A stretch of 64,000 nt of DNA from UBA8079 sp049601915 (GTDB lineage Bacteria; Pseudomonadota; Alphaproteobacteria; UBA6615), in the NCBI GenBank assembly GCA_049601915.1, contig JBMYRB010000006.1, positions 1-64,000 of the forward strand, written 5' to 3'. The position numbers were made by a program, and so were the translations under genes. The notes under the pieces are model-generated. The model saw only the letters and a program-made list of their open reading frames with translations. It searched no databases and was not told where the DNA came from. Below, piece by piece: positions 42,841-50,165 of this stretch; position 1 is the first letter of the stretch, and the number at the start of each line of letters is the position of its first letter.

Positions 42841-43803
42841 CTACGGGCTGACGTGATGGATGAACTCCATCGGTGCCGGCTCGCCCCACTGTGACTTGAG
42901 GCCCTCGTCGGCGGGAACGTAGCGGGTTTCGAATTCGGCGTTGAGCGTGTCGGAGTCCGCCCAATGCTCGTGCACGCGGCCATAGGGGTCTTTCCAGTAG
43001 TCGTAAATCTGGCTGCCCAACACGTGACGTCCGATGCCCCAGACATGGTCGTAATCGCCGGAATCACGCAGATGCTCGTGGCCCATCATCACGTCATCGA
43101 AGTCCGGGACCTCGAAGGACAGGTGATTCAGTCCGGCATTCTCGTTGCCGATATAAAGGAACACATGGTGGTCGACATACCGCTCGCCGCCGTCGATGCG
43201 GTTGAAGCTTGCGATCACCTTTTCCTTGTCGTCCTCGACGAAGACCTCGTCCGAGGCGATCAGGCCGATATGTTGGCGGATCCAGGCCGTACATTCATGC
43301 ATCTTCGGCGTACCGATGACACCATGGCCAATGCGCATCACCGTGGCCGGGCCCGGTGACTTGCGCCAGAGTTCGTTGGCGCGTTTTTGTTTGTCGATGT
43401 TGCCCAGATTGTAGGACTGGCGTTCGACCGGGATCTCGTCGACGGCCTCGATGCCATGCACGATCTCGATGGTGTAGCCGTTGGGCTCGGTCAGGCGAAC
43501 ACGCTTGCCGCCGCCCGGTTCGTCGATGTTCTCGACGCCCGAAGCACTCCCGGCTTCTGCGGCGATCTTGTGCAGATCGTCTTCGCTGGTTGCATGGAAG
43601 GCGAGGCTGACGAAGCCGGGGTCGCCCTTTTCCGTCACGTGAATATGGTGGCTGGCGCCGGTGCCCCGCATGAACAGCTTGTCGTTCGTACGTTCGACCT
43701 TGATCATCCCGAAATTGGTTAGGAACTCTTCCTGGACATCCAGATCAGGCGACTTGATACGTCCCCAAGCGAGATCGGCGACTTTGATGATTGGTTCAGT
43801 CAT
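42841..43803 (-). CDS. VOC-family extradiol (catechol-type) dioxygenase
   Basis: 320 residues, two VOC modules per extradiol-dioxygenase fold. The three iron ligands are in place in the C-terminal module: His160 in MRIGHGVIG, His227 in GLNHLSFEV, and Glu279 in the VHEHWAD stretch. Such enzymes cleave catechols (2,3-dihydroxybiphenyl, catechol, homoprotocatechuate) next to the hydroxyls using Fe(II). It is transcribed divergently from a TetR gene with two palindromes between (43915-43969), a classic arrangement for inducer-controlled aromatic degradation. GAGGAAA precedes the ATG. Confidence 0.88.
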   Translation of the reverse strand: MTEPIIKVADLAWGRIKSPDLDVQEEFLTNFGMIKVERTNDKLFMRGTGASHHIHVTEKGDPGFVSLAFHATSEDDLHKIAAEAGSASGVENIDEPGGGKRVRLTEPNGYTIEIVHGIEAVDEIPVERQSYNLGNIDKQKRANELWRKSPGPATVMRIGHGVIGTPKMHECTAWIRQHIGLIASDEVFVEDDKEKVIASFNRIDGGERYVDHHVFLYIGNENAGLNHLSFEVPDFDDVMMGHEHLRDSGDYDHVWGIGRHVLGSQIYDYWKDPYGRVHEHWADSDTLNAEFETRYVPADEGLKSQWGEPAPMEFIHHVSP

Positions 43804-43914
43804 GCAAATTTCCTCCTGCCCTGCCGTTGCTGGCGGTTTGGCTGTTTACTCTAGACGGAACACGCGCAGCTCGGAAAGCCTCTAGCCCGGTGTGACGCTA
43901 TCGACTCACAGCCC

Positions 43915-43934
43915 ATACGCAACCGTATGCGTAT
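43915..43934. promoter_or_regulatory. Inverted repeat 1, candidate TetR operator
   Basis: ATACGCA-ACCGTA-TGCGTAT, seven-base arms with a six-base spacer, centred 38 bases from a second palindrome (43956-43969). It sits between the divergent dioxygenase and TetR genes. Typical of auto-regulated TetR systems in position and size. Confidence 0.6.
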
Positions 43935-43955
43935 TGTGTCGGGTCGAGGGTGTCA

Positions 43956-43969
43956 ATACGTTGACGTAT
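43956..43969. promoter_or_regulatory. Inverted repeat 2, candidate TetR operator
   Basis: ATACGT-TG-ACGTAT, six-base arms with a two-base spacer, sharing the TACG/CGTA half-site with the first repeat. It lies 27 bases before the TetR ATG, so binding there would block both divergent promoters. Confidence 0.6.
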
Positions 43970-43995
43970 GGGTTTCATAATTGTGTAACGGGCGA

Positions 43996-44568
43996 ATGAC
44001 AGACAAACGCGAACCATCTTTGGACAGGGATTCCTGGCTCGCTGAAGCGCTCGAATTGCTGCGTGAGCGCGGCATCGACCATGTGAAGGTCGAACCCCTC
44101 GCGCAACGTCTCGGGGTGACGAAGGGAAGCTTTTACTGGCACTTCAAGAACCGCCAGGATCTTTTGAAGTCGTTGCCAGAGTTCTGGGTGCGCCGTCAGA
44201 CAGACCCGGTGCTCGCCCATGTCGAGGCCGCACCTGGCGGCCCGATCGAGCGGATGTGGGCCATCCTTGAGTTTATTGCCCGCGAAGACCCCGACCAGTA
44301 CGACAATGCGATGCGCGCATGGGCCCAGTTCGATCCCGAGGTCGCGGCCGTGGTGTCGGAGATCGACGATCGCCGGATGGCGACCGCGCGCGCATTATTC
44401 GAGGAGGCGGGCCTGAGCGAGGCCGACGCGGCGTTTCGCGCCCGGCTCTGGTATTTCTACGATGTTGGCGAGCATGTAACCCGCGATACGCCCAGCTCGG
44501 TTGATGAGCGGCTGGAGCGCGCGGCGCATCGATTGAAGCTGCTGACGTCCGACCTGGTGCCGCGCTAG
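43996..44568 (+). CDS. TetR/AcrR family transcriptional regulator
   Basis: 190 residues from ATG 43996. The N-terminal helix-turn-helix reads SWLAEALELLRERGIDHVKV, then PLAQRLGVTKGSFYWHFKNR and QDLLKSL (residues about 10-55), the standard TetR DNA-binding domain with the GSFYWHF recognition helix. The C-terminal helical part is the ligand-binding and dimerisation domain. It is divergent from the extradiol dioxygenase and has operator-like repeats just upstream, so it probably represses that gene and itself. Its stop codon overlaps the stop of the pseudogene on the other strand (CTAG). Confidence 0.9.
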   Translation: MTDKREPSLDRDSWLAEALELLRERGIDHVKVEPLAQRLGVTKGSFYWHFKNRQDLLKSLPEFWVRRQTDPVLAHVEAAPGGPIERMWAILEFIAREDPDQYDNAMRAWAQFDPEVAAVVSEIDDRRMATARALFEEAGLSEADAAFRARLWYFYDVGEHVTRDTPSSVDERLERAAHRLKLLTSDLVPR

Positions 44569-45770
44569 CTGGCAATCAGAAGGTCAGCCGATTGCGGCTC
44601 GACTCCGAACACACCGAGCATGCAATCAAGCAGTTCGCGGTGCTGGTCGCTGCTGATTTGTGCGCCCGTGCGGCCGATCTGATCCTGCAGCAGATTGATG
44701 GCGTGTGAGTTGCTTCTCAGGCAGGCCGCCAGTTCGACATAATGGGTGCCCGCCTGGTCAAGAAAGTTCTTGAACGACGCCGGATTGCTCTCCTCGATGA
44801 ACTGCCGTTAGCTGTTCTCATAGGTCTCCAGCATGTTGACGATGCTGAGATAGTCCTTTCGAAACAGCGTTCGAAGCTGTTTGAGGTCGCGCTTGATCTG
44901 ACCCTGAACCTGAACCTCTGTGCGCAGGCCGCCGAAATCGACTGGCAACGCCGTCTTCGCGTCGCCGAAACATGTAAAAAGTTTCCGCAGCGCCGGCTCC
45001 ACGCCGGAGAACTGCACCTAGTAGTAGCAAATCGCCTTCCAGGCGAAGAACAGTCCCGGCGCGCGCTCGGGTGGCATTTCCATGCCGTAAACGAAATCCT
45101 CGATACCGTCGATGTCGCGTGCTTCCCATATTTTCTTCAGGAACCTGGAGATGTTCTGCTCTATCTTGAACTTGAAATCCGGATCGGTGGCTTCGTCGTC
45201 GCCTTCCATGCCGAGCGCCTTGTGCACCAATGCGTCGATTTTTTCACGGATGGGTTTCTGGATGCGATTCCATTCCTCGAGGTTGATGTTGAAATAGGCC
45301 GGGTTCAACCGCTCCTCGATGCCCAGCCGCTGGGCCTTACATTTGAGCAGGAACGGGTCGAGCGTGGGCAGCTGGTCGATCATGTCCATGATCTGGATAT
45401 CCCACCGGCCGTCTTCGGCTTTGTTTTCGTGAATCATGTCGAGGCCGCACTTGTTCAGCAGCTTTTCCTCGCGACGCGGATCGCTGACCAGGATGGAATC
45501 GCCACCCTCGTGCATGTTGTCGTGGTTGTAGGGAAAATAGACCAGGGTCTCGACGCCGTATTCGCGTTTGCCGCGCAAAGTCACGGAATCGAAGACTTTG
45601 AAGATGATCGAATCGTTCAGGTAGCGATTGCGAAAAAGCGGCCCGAGGGGGTCGTCGTCGGTGATTGTCGACGCAATGCCGGCGATATCCTTGGTTGTTT
45701 CGAGGCAATTCAAGGTCGATGAGCGTCCGACATCGATCGCGCGGGCAAGTTGTTGCCGATTCATAGCCAT
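44565..45770 (-). pseudogene. Uncharacterised gene of about 401 codons with two in-frame stops
   Basis: A single minus frame runs from ATG 45770 (GGAG upstream) to TAG 44567, broken by TAG at 45018-45020 and TAA at 44808-44810. All three segments read as one protein-like frame: MNRQQLARAIDVGRSSTLNC at the start, FFAWKAICYY before the first stop, then VQFSGVEPALRKLFTCFGDA, the segment DYLSIVNMLETYENS before the second, and RQFIEESNPASFKNFLDQAG with LLDCMLGVFGVEPQSADLLI after it. No other frame is better. I do not recognise the family; it is rich in helices with a central PTLDPFLLKCKAQRLGIEER. Two independent nonsense mutations suggest loss of function, but stop read-through or sequencing error is not excluded. 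Confidence 0.65.
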
Positions 45771-45866
45771 TAAACGGGAACTCCGAAGGTTCTTGCCCAA
45801 GCTATTCTCATGCGAATTTATTGAAGAAATCTAAGGGGACAGAGAGAAACCACTCATTTGTGCGTA

Positions 45867-45878
45867 TTCGTTAACGAA
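45867..45878. promoter_or_regulatory. Perfect 12-base palindrome upstream of the nitrile hydratase cluster
   Basis: TTCGTTAACGAA lies 61 bases before the first ATG of the cluster (45940) and 96 bases from the divergent pseudogene start. The position and perfect symmetry are operator-like (similar half-sites occur in GntR/LacI-type sites), but no regulator gene adjoins. Confidence 0.45.
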
Positions 45879-45939
45879 GTCCTTGCCTTGACCGGGCAGG
45901 ACCCCGAAAATGGCGCCTGCATCACGCAAGGGGGAGAGA

Positions 45940-46266
45940 ATGCGCGGTCCACAGGATTATGGCGGGATGCCGGCAGGGCCGGTCGACCCCGATAAGCACG
46001 AGCATGACCCGACCCATTGGGAAAAGACGGTCGATGCAATGATGATGCTGCTCTTTGATCAGCGTCGCCGTCTGGCGCGAGTTGACGAGTCACGCCGGAT
46101 GCAGGAGGCGCTCGGCGACGATTATCACAAATTTCCCTACTACGAGCGCTGGCTCCAGGCGATTTCCTGGCTGATGCTCGAAAAGGGTGTCTACACGCAA
46201 GAAGAGCTGGACGCGAAGATGGCCGAGGTGCGCCCTCGTCTGGAGGCGGAACGCAATGGAGGCTAA
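45940..46266 (+). CDS. Nitrile hydratase-type beta subunit, N-terminal half (split gene)
   Basis: 108 residues from ATG 45940 with GGGGGAGAG upstream. It matches the N-terminal helical part of nitrile hydratase beta: GPQDYGGMPAGPVD at the start, DPTHWEKTVDAMMMLLFDQ, PYYERWLQAISWLMLEKGVY and a final TQEELDAKMAEV (beta pattern DWEKTV...YYExWL...LLxEKGVxT). The C-terminal SH3-like half is the next gene, whose start overlaps this stop (ATGGAGGCTAA). A split beta chain is known in thiocyanate hydrolase (ScnB/ScnA) and toyocamycin nitrile hydratase, where the pieces form separate subunits. Confidence 0.8.
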   Translation: MRGPQDYGGMPAGPVDPDKHEHDPTHWEKTVDAMMMLLFDQRRRLARVDESRRMQEALGDDYHKFPYYERWLQAISWLMLEKGVYTQEELDAKMAEVRPRLEAERNGG

Positions 46267-46540
46267 ATTTCAACCCGGTGACCGCGTCCGGATTCTCGAC
46301 CGAGATCAACCCGGCCATGTGCGGACGCCAATTTATGTTCGCGGCAAGACCGGCGTGATCGAGCGGATCGTCGGCTCTTTTCCAAACCCGGAACTGCTGG
46401 CGGTCGGACATTCAGGATTGCCCTACAAGATGCTCTATCGCGTGAACCTGTCGCAGAGCGAGCTTTGGGACGATTACGACGGCGCGCCCGAAGATACGCT
46501 TGAGATTGAAATCTACGAACATTGGCTGGCGCCGGCCTAG
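46256..46540 (+). CDS. Nitrile hydratase-type beta subunit, C-terminal SH3-like half
   Basis: 94 residues from ATG 46256, overlapping the preceding stop by 11 bases. The sequence KFQPGDRVRILDRDQPGHVR, TPIYVRGKTGVIERIVG and LYRVNLSQSELWDDYDG, then DTLEIEIYEHWL is the beta-barrel C-terminal part of nitrile hydratase beta and of the thiocyanate hydrolase alpha chain (pattern F-x-x-G-D-x-V-R-x...T-R-x-x-x-Y-x-R-G-x-x-G-x-I). It packs against the alpha chain near the metal centre. Together with the preceding gene it makes one complete beta subunit. Confidence 0.82.
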   Translation: MEAKFQPGDRVRILDRDQPGHVRTPIYVRGKTGVIERIVGSFPNPELLAVGHSGLPYKMLYRVNLSQSELWDDYDGAPEDTLEIEIYEHWLAPA

Positions 46541-46561
46541 GCGCATGAAAGGCGAAGAGAA

Positions 46562-47224
46562 ATGAGCGAAGCCCACGAACACGGCCACGAACATCCGACC
46601 CACACACATGACGGCAAACCGATCCAGGAAGATGCGTTACCGCCGCTGGAGGCGCACGTGCTCGAGACGGCTGTGCGTGAGCTCCTGATCGAGAAAGGTG
46701 TCATCACGTCGGATGATATTCGCCGTTCCATCGAAGAACGGGAAAGCCGCAACCCCGCTCTTGGCGCCAAGATTGTTGCCCGTGCCTGGGCGGAGCCGGA
46801 ATTCAAGTCCAAATTGATGAATGACAGCGACGAGGCATTGCAGGCGTTCGGCATCAATATGAGCCCCATGGAGCTTTGCGTCGTCGAGAATACGGACGAA
46901 GTCCACAACATGGTGGTCTGCACTCTGTGTTCCTGCTACCCGCGACCGGTCCTTGGCATTCCACCGGCCTGGTACAAGCGGCGGGATTACCGGTCACGCG
47001 CCGTGCGCGAACCGCGGGCGATCCTGCGCGAGTTCGGAACCGAGATTCCTGAGCAGAAGCAGGTGCGGGTTCATGACAGCAATGCCGATTTGCGTTACCT
47101 GGTCCTGCCGCAGCGCCCCGAAGGCACGGATGGCTGGGATCAGGAAAAACTAGCGAAACTGGTCACACGCGACGCGATGATCGGTGTTAGTGATGTGCTG
47201 CAACCGGCCGATATCGAAGACTGA
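46562..47224 (+). CDS. Nitrile hydratase-type alpha subunit (cobalt-type metal motif)
   Basis: 220 residues. The metal-binding motif is VCTLCSCYPRPVLGIPPAWY with Cys120, Cys123 and Cys125; Thr after the first Cys marks the cobalt type (iron enzymes have Ser). In known enzymes Cys 2 and 3 are oxidised to sulfinic and sulfenic acid and bind metal. C-terminal NADLRYLVLPQRPEGTDGWD and RDAMIGVSDVLQP are standard. Unusual is the His-rich N-terminal tail HEHGHEHPTHTHDG, perhaps for cobalt capture. The enzyme hydrates nitriles to amides or thiocyanate to carbonyl sulfide; which one is not decided. No activator protein of the NhlE/P14K kind is adjacent. Confidence 0.88.
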   Translation: MSEAHEHGHEHPTHTHDGKPIQEDALPPLEAHVLETAVRELLIEKGVITSDDIRRSIEERESRNPALGAKIVARAWAEPEFKSKLMNDSDEALQAFGINMSPMELCVVENTDEVHNMVVCTLCSCYPRPVLGIPPAWYKRRDYRSRAVREPRAILREFGTEIPEQKQVRVHDSNADLRYLVLPQRPEGTDGWDQEKLAKLVTRDAMIGVSDVLQPADIED

Positions 47225-47240
47225 GGGCGATATCGAATTT

Positions 47241-47257
47241 CAAATGCATAGCATTTG
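47241..47257. repeat. Perfect inverted repeat after the nitrile hydratase alpha gene
   Basis: CAAATGC-ATA-GCATTTG, seven-base arms, three-base spacer, 16 bases past the alpha-subunit stop and about 98 bases before the M23 peptidase start. No T-run follows, so it is more like an operator or weak hairpin than a standard terminator. The rest of this 130-base gap shows nothing else. Confidence 0.4.
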
Positions 47258-47354
47258 ATGCTGGCCAGCCAGTGGTCCGATCGCGTAAGTCGGGGCTAAC
47301 TTGGCAGCGCAATACGACGGGGAATGCGCCTGATACGGCGTGGGGAGTTTAGGG

Positions 47355-48812
47355 GTGATCGCAGCGCGAAAGAAGCTGGGCAAACTGTTCCCGGAACAGC
47401 GCGAACTTATTGTGCGCTCCGGCGGCCAGGTCCGCTATCTGCGGGTCGGCCGGAATGTTCAAGTCGGCGTAGCTATGTTGTTGGTCACGGCGGTTGCCTG
47501 GACTGTCTTTTCGACTGTGCAGTTCACCTCGCACAATAGCATCGTCTCCGACCGGAACGCTCAGATTTCCGAACTTCGCGACGAGAATGCACAGTTTGCA
47601 CAAGAGCTGGCACAGGTGCGCGACCGCGTGGATATACAGCGGCGTTCGTTGACCGAGACCCAGAAAACGACGGTCGAGCTGGAAACATCCAATCGCTCTT
47701 TGTCCAACGAGATTGCGGCACTTCGGGCTGCGCTTGATGAGCAGAAATTACGGGGCGACGCGCTCGCGCTGTCCTATCTCAGCGAAGTGGAATCCAAGGC
47801 ACGTATCACGGCGGATTTGGAAGTACTGGTGCTTTCACGCGACGAGATGCGGCAACAACTCGCCGACCGTGTCGATCAGCTCGCGGCCACAGAGGAGGCG
47901 CGTCTGGCGCTGGGTGTCCAGTTGGCGGAGACCCGGAACGCGCTCGCCGAACTCAAATCGAATGTCGTGTCGATCGAGATTGCACGGGCTGGTCTTCAGG
48001 CAGACCTGAACGCCAGCGATCAGCGGCTGCGCGAGGCGGAAGATGAGAAACTTGCGGTCGATGCGCAGCGTGAGGCGCTCGGCGAACAGGTGGCAGACCT
48101 TTCGGCCATGATCGAATCTCTCGAGACCGCCCAGGTCGGTCTCGTGTCGCGTCTCGGTGAGACGGCCGATCAAAGTGGCGAGGCGCTGCGCAAGACGCTC
48201 GACCTGGCGGGACTGGACGTGGACCGCCTACTGGACCGTATGGCGCGCGCGGCGGGTGTGGGTCGCGGTGTCGGCGGCCCTTATCTGGCGATTGACGGCG
48301 ACGACATCGAAAGAAGTCCGGGCGGTGGACTGGCAGTAAAGCTCGCCACGGTTGAACGGCGGATCGATGATCTGCAAAGCCTGCAGTCCCTGATGGAACA
48401 TCTGCCGCTGGCAGCACCGCTCGATGAGTTTCGCGTGACCAGTAATTTCGGACGCCGCGTCGACCCGTTCACCAAGCGGCTGGCGCACCATTCCGGCATC
48501 GATCTGGCCAGCCGCCGGCGTGCGCCGGTGCGTGTAACGTCGCCCGGTATCGTCACCTTTGTGGGATGGAAGGGCGGCTTCGGCAAGATGGTGGAAGTTG
48601 ATCACGGATTGGGCGTACGCACGCGTTATGGCCACCTGTCTTCGATTTTTGTGAAGCGCGGACAGGAAGTCGATTTCCGTGAAAAGGTCGGCCTTGTCGG
48701 AAACACGGGCCGCAGCTCCGGCGAGCATTTGCACTATGAGATTCTTGTCGATGGGCGACAAAATGATCCAGCGAACTTCATCAAAGCAGGGCAGTATGTT
48801 TTCAAAAACTGA
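47355..48812 (+). CDS. Membrane-anchored M23 (LytM-type) peptidase with coiled coil
   Basis: 485 residues from GTG 47355, seven bases after GGGGAG; a GTG 15 bases upstream is possible. An N-terminal transmembrane helix (VGVAMLLVTAVAWTVFSTVQ, about 34-53), a long periplasmic coiled coil (about 65-290) and a C-terminal M23 domain: SNFGRRVDPFTKRLAHHSGI, DLASRRRAPV, then VEVDHGLGVRTRYGHLSSI and GEHLHYEI. Zinc ligands H-x3-D and H-x-H are present, so it may be an active D,D-endopeptidase for peptidoglycan. The gene overlaps the bactofilin gene by 17 bases, the M23/bactofilin pairing that shapes cells in Helicobacter and Hyphomonas. Confidence 0.9.
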   Translation: MIAARKKLGKLFPEQRELIVRSGGQVRYLRVGRNVQVGVAMLLVTAVAWTVFSTVQFTSHNSIVSDRNAQISELRDENAQFAQELAQVRDRVDIQRRSLTETQKTTVELETSNRSLSNEIAALRAALDEQKLRGDALALSYLSEVESKARITADLEVLVLSRDEMRQQLADRVDQLAATEEARLALGVQLAETRNALAELKSNVVSIEIARAGLQADLNASDQRLREAEDEKLAVDAQREALGEQVADLSAMIESLETAQVGLVSRLGETADQSGEALRKTLDLAGLDVDRLLDRMARAAGVGRGVGGPYLAIDGDDIERSPGGGLAVKLATVERRIDDLQSLQSLMEHLPLAAPLDEFRVTSNFGRRVDPFTKRLAHHSGIDLASRRRAPVRVTSPGIVTFVGWKGGFGKMVEVDHGLGVRTRYGHLSSIFVKRGQEVDFREKVGLVGNTGRSSGEHLHYEILVDGRQNDPANFIKAGQYVFKN

Positions 48813-49182
48813 CCGGTCGGGCTCAGGTAGCGGTGTGCCTTCGATCATCAGCGCAGACATGAATGTGTCGGGTAATCTCTATGGCGACGGTGTGATGCAG
48901 GTCGAAGGAACCGTCGATGGCGATATCCGCTGTGCAGAAGTCACAATCGGGCGCGGCGCCCAGGTGCGCGGCGAGGTCGAGTGCGACACCGTTCATGTGC
49001 ACGGCACGGTCACTGGTGAAATACGTGCCCGCAGTGTCAGCCTCTCGGCGAGTGCCCGTGTCACTGGCGATATCCAGCATGAAGAACTTTCGATCGAGGC
49101 GGGCGCCTATATGGAAGGCAAGCTCCTGCGCCGCGATGCACAGCAATCCAGGCTCAACCTCGTCGTCGGCGAGAAGGGTTAG
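48796..49182 (+). CDS. Bactofilin
   Basis: 128 residues from ATG 48796. A central beta-helix of short repeats (about 18-112): VPSIISADMNVSGNLYGDGV, MQVEGTVDGDIRCAEVTIG, RGEVECDTVHVHGTVTGEIR, and SVSLSASARVTGDIQHEELS, flanked by disordered ends. Bactofilins assemble into non-polar filaments without nucleotide and position cell-wall enzymes. Start overlaps the end of the M23 peptidase by 17 bases, so translation is coupled and the two proteins probably act together. It converges on the threonine-dehydratase-like gene, with overlapping stops. Confidence 0.94.
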   Translation: MFSKTDRSGSGSGVPSIISADMNVSGNLYGDGVMQVEGTVDGDIRCAEVTIGRGAQVRGEVECDTVHVHGTVTGEIRARSVSLSASARVTGDIQHEELSIEAGAYMEGKLLRRDAQQSRLNLVVGEKG

Positions 49183-50165
49183 GCCGCGCCGATACAGGCG
49201 CTGAAGAGCGCTGCATCCACGTTGCCGCCCGACAGGATGGCGACGATTGTCCGGCCCTTTGTTTCGGTCTTACCTGACAGTATGGCGGCCAGCGCCACCG
49301 CGCCGCCGGGTTCGAGCACGAGCTTGAGTGCGTGCCAGGCGTAGGTCATGGCGGCGCGCACATCGTCGTCACTCACCGACAGGCCGGTAACGCCATGGGC
49401 GTGCATGGCGGCGAAGGTGATCTCGCCCGTGCTCGGCGACAGCAGTGCGTCGCAGATCGACGATCCACCGGCCCCGTTGGAAAGGCGTTGCCCGGCGGCG
49501 AGTGAGCGCATGGCGTCATCGAAACCGGCCGGTTCGACAGCCCTGATCCGGGACGCTGGGCTGCGATCCGCCAGCGCAATGGCGATCCCGGATGTGAGTC
49601 CGCCACCCCCGCAGCAGACCAGGACCTCGTCGGGCCGGGTGCCAAGGGCTGCGCATTGGGTCGCGATCTCGAGCCCCACGGTGCCCTGACCCTCGATCGT
49701 CCAGGGATGATCAAAGGGCGGGACGAGTGTGCCACCGGACTTTTCGGCAATCGCTGTGGCAATGTCTTCGCGAGATTCCTTTTGGCGGTCATAGGAGACA
49801 ATCTTAGCGCCGAACCCGCGGGTGTTATCGACCTTTGCCTGCGGCGCGTCGGCTGGCATGACGATTGTCGCGGGGACGCCAAAAATCTCCGCGGCCGCGG
49901 CAACGCCCTGGGCGTGGTTGCCCGATGAGAAGGCGACGACCCCCCGGTTACGCACATCGGCCGGGATTTGGGACAGGAAATTGTATGCGCCGCGAAACTT
50001 GAAAGACCCGGTCCGTTGCAGAGTTTCGGCCTTCAACAGCATACGACCGCCCGTGCGCGCATTTAGTGGGGGGCTCTCGATCAGCGGGGTGGGAACAGTG
50101 ACGCCGGCCAATCTGTCCGCCGCCGCCTCGATGTCGGCGAGGGTGGGGGGAGTGGAGGCCGTCAT
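49179..50165 (-). CDS. Threonine/serine dehydratase-type PLP enzyme
   Basis: 328 residues from ATG 50165. PLP-binding Lys lies in RTGSFKFRGAYNFL; FSSGNHAQGVA matches the tetrapyrrole/phosphate-binding S-x-G-N-H; the glycine-rich loop is VCCGGGGLTSGIA; and the C-terminal LSGGNVD is standard. No regulatory ACT domain, so a biodegradative-type threonine ammonia-lyase or serine racemase. The ATG overlaps the stop of the HAD pseudogene (ATGA), linking it to the lytic transglycosylase operon. A second paralogue is at 59990-60955. Confidence 0.9.
   Translation of the reverse strand: MTASTPPTLADIEAAADRLAGVTVPTPLIESPPLNARTGGRMLLKAETLQRTGSFKFRGAYNFLSQIPADVRNRGVVAFSSGNHAQGVAAAAEIFGVPATIVMPADAPQAKVDNTRGFGAKIVSYDRQKESREDIATAIAEKSGGTLVPPFDHPWTIEGQGTVGLEIATQCAALGTRPDEVLVCCGGGGLTSGIAIALADRSPASRIRAVEPAGFDDAMRSLAAGQRLSNGAGGSSICDALLSPSTGEITFAAMHAHGVTGLSVSDDDVRAAMTYAWHALKLVLEPGGAVALAAILSGKTETKGRTIVAILSGGNVDAALFSACIGAA

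Noticed and set aside
44565..45770. Stop-codon recoding (TAG/TAA read as amino acids) to explain the interrupted genes
   Set aside because: Many intact genes here end at TAA, TAG or TGA exactly where homologues end, and other remnants are truncated, so simple decay is the better explanation.
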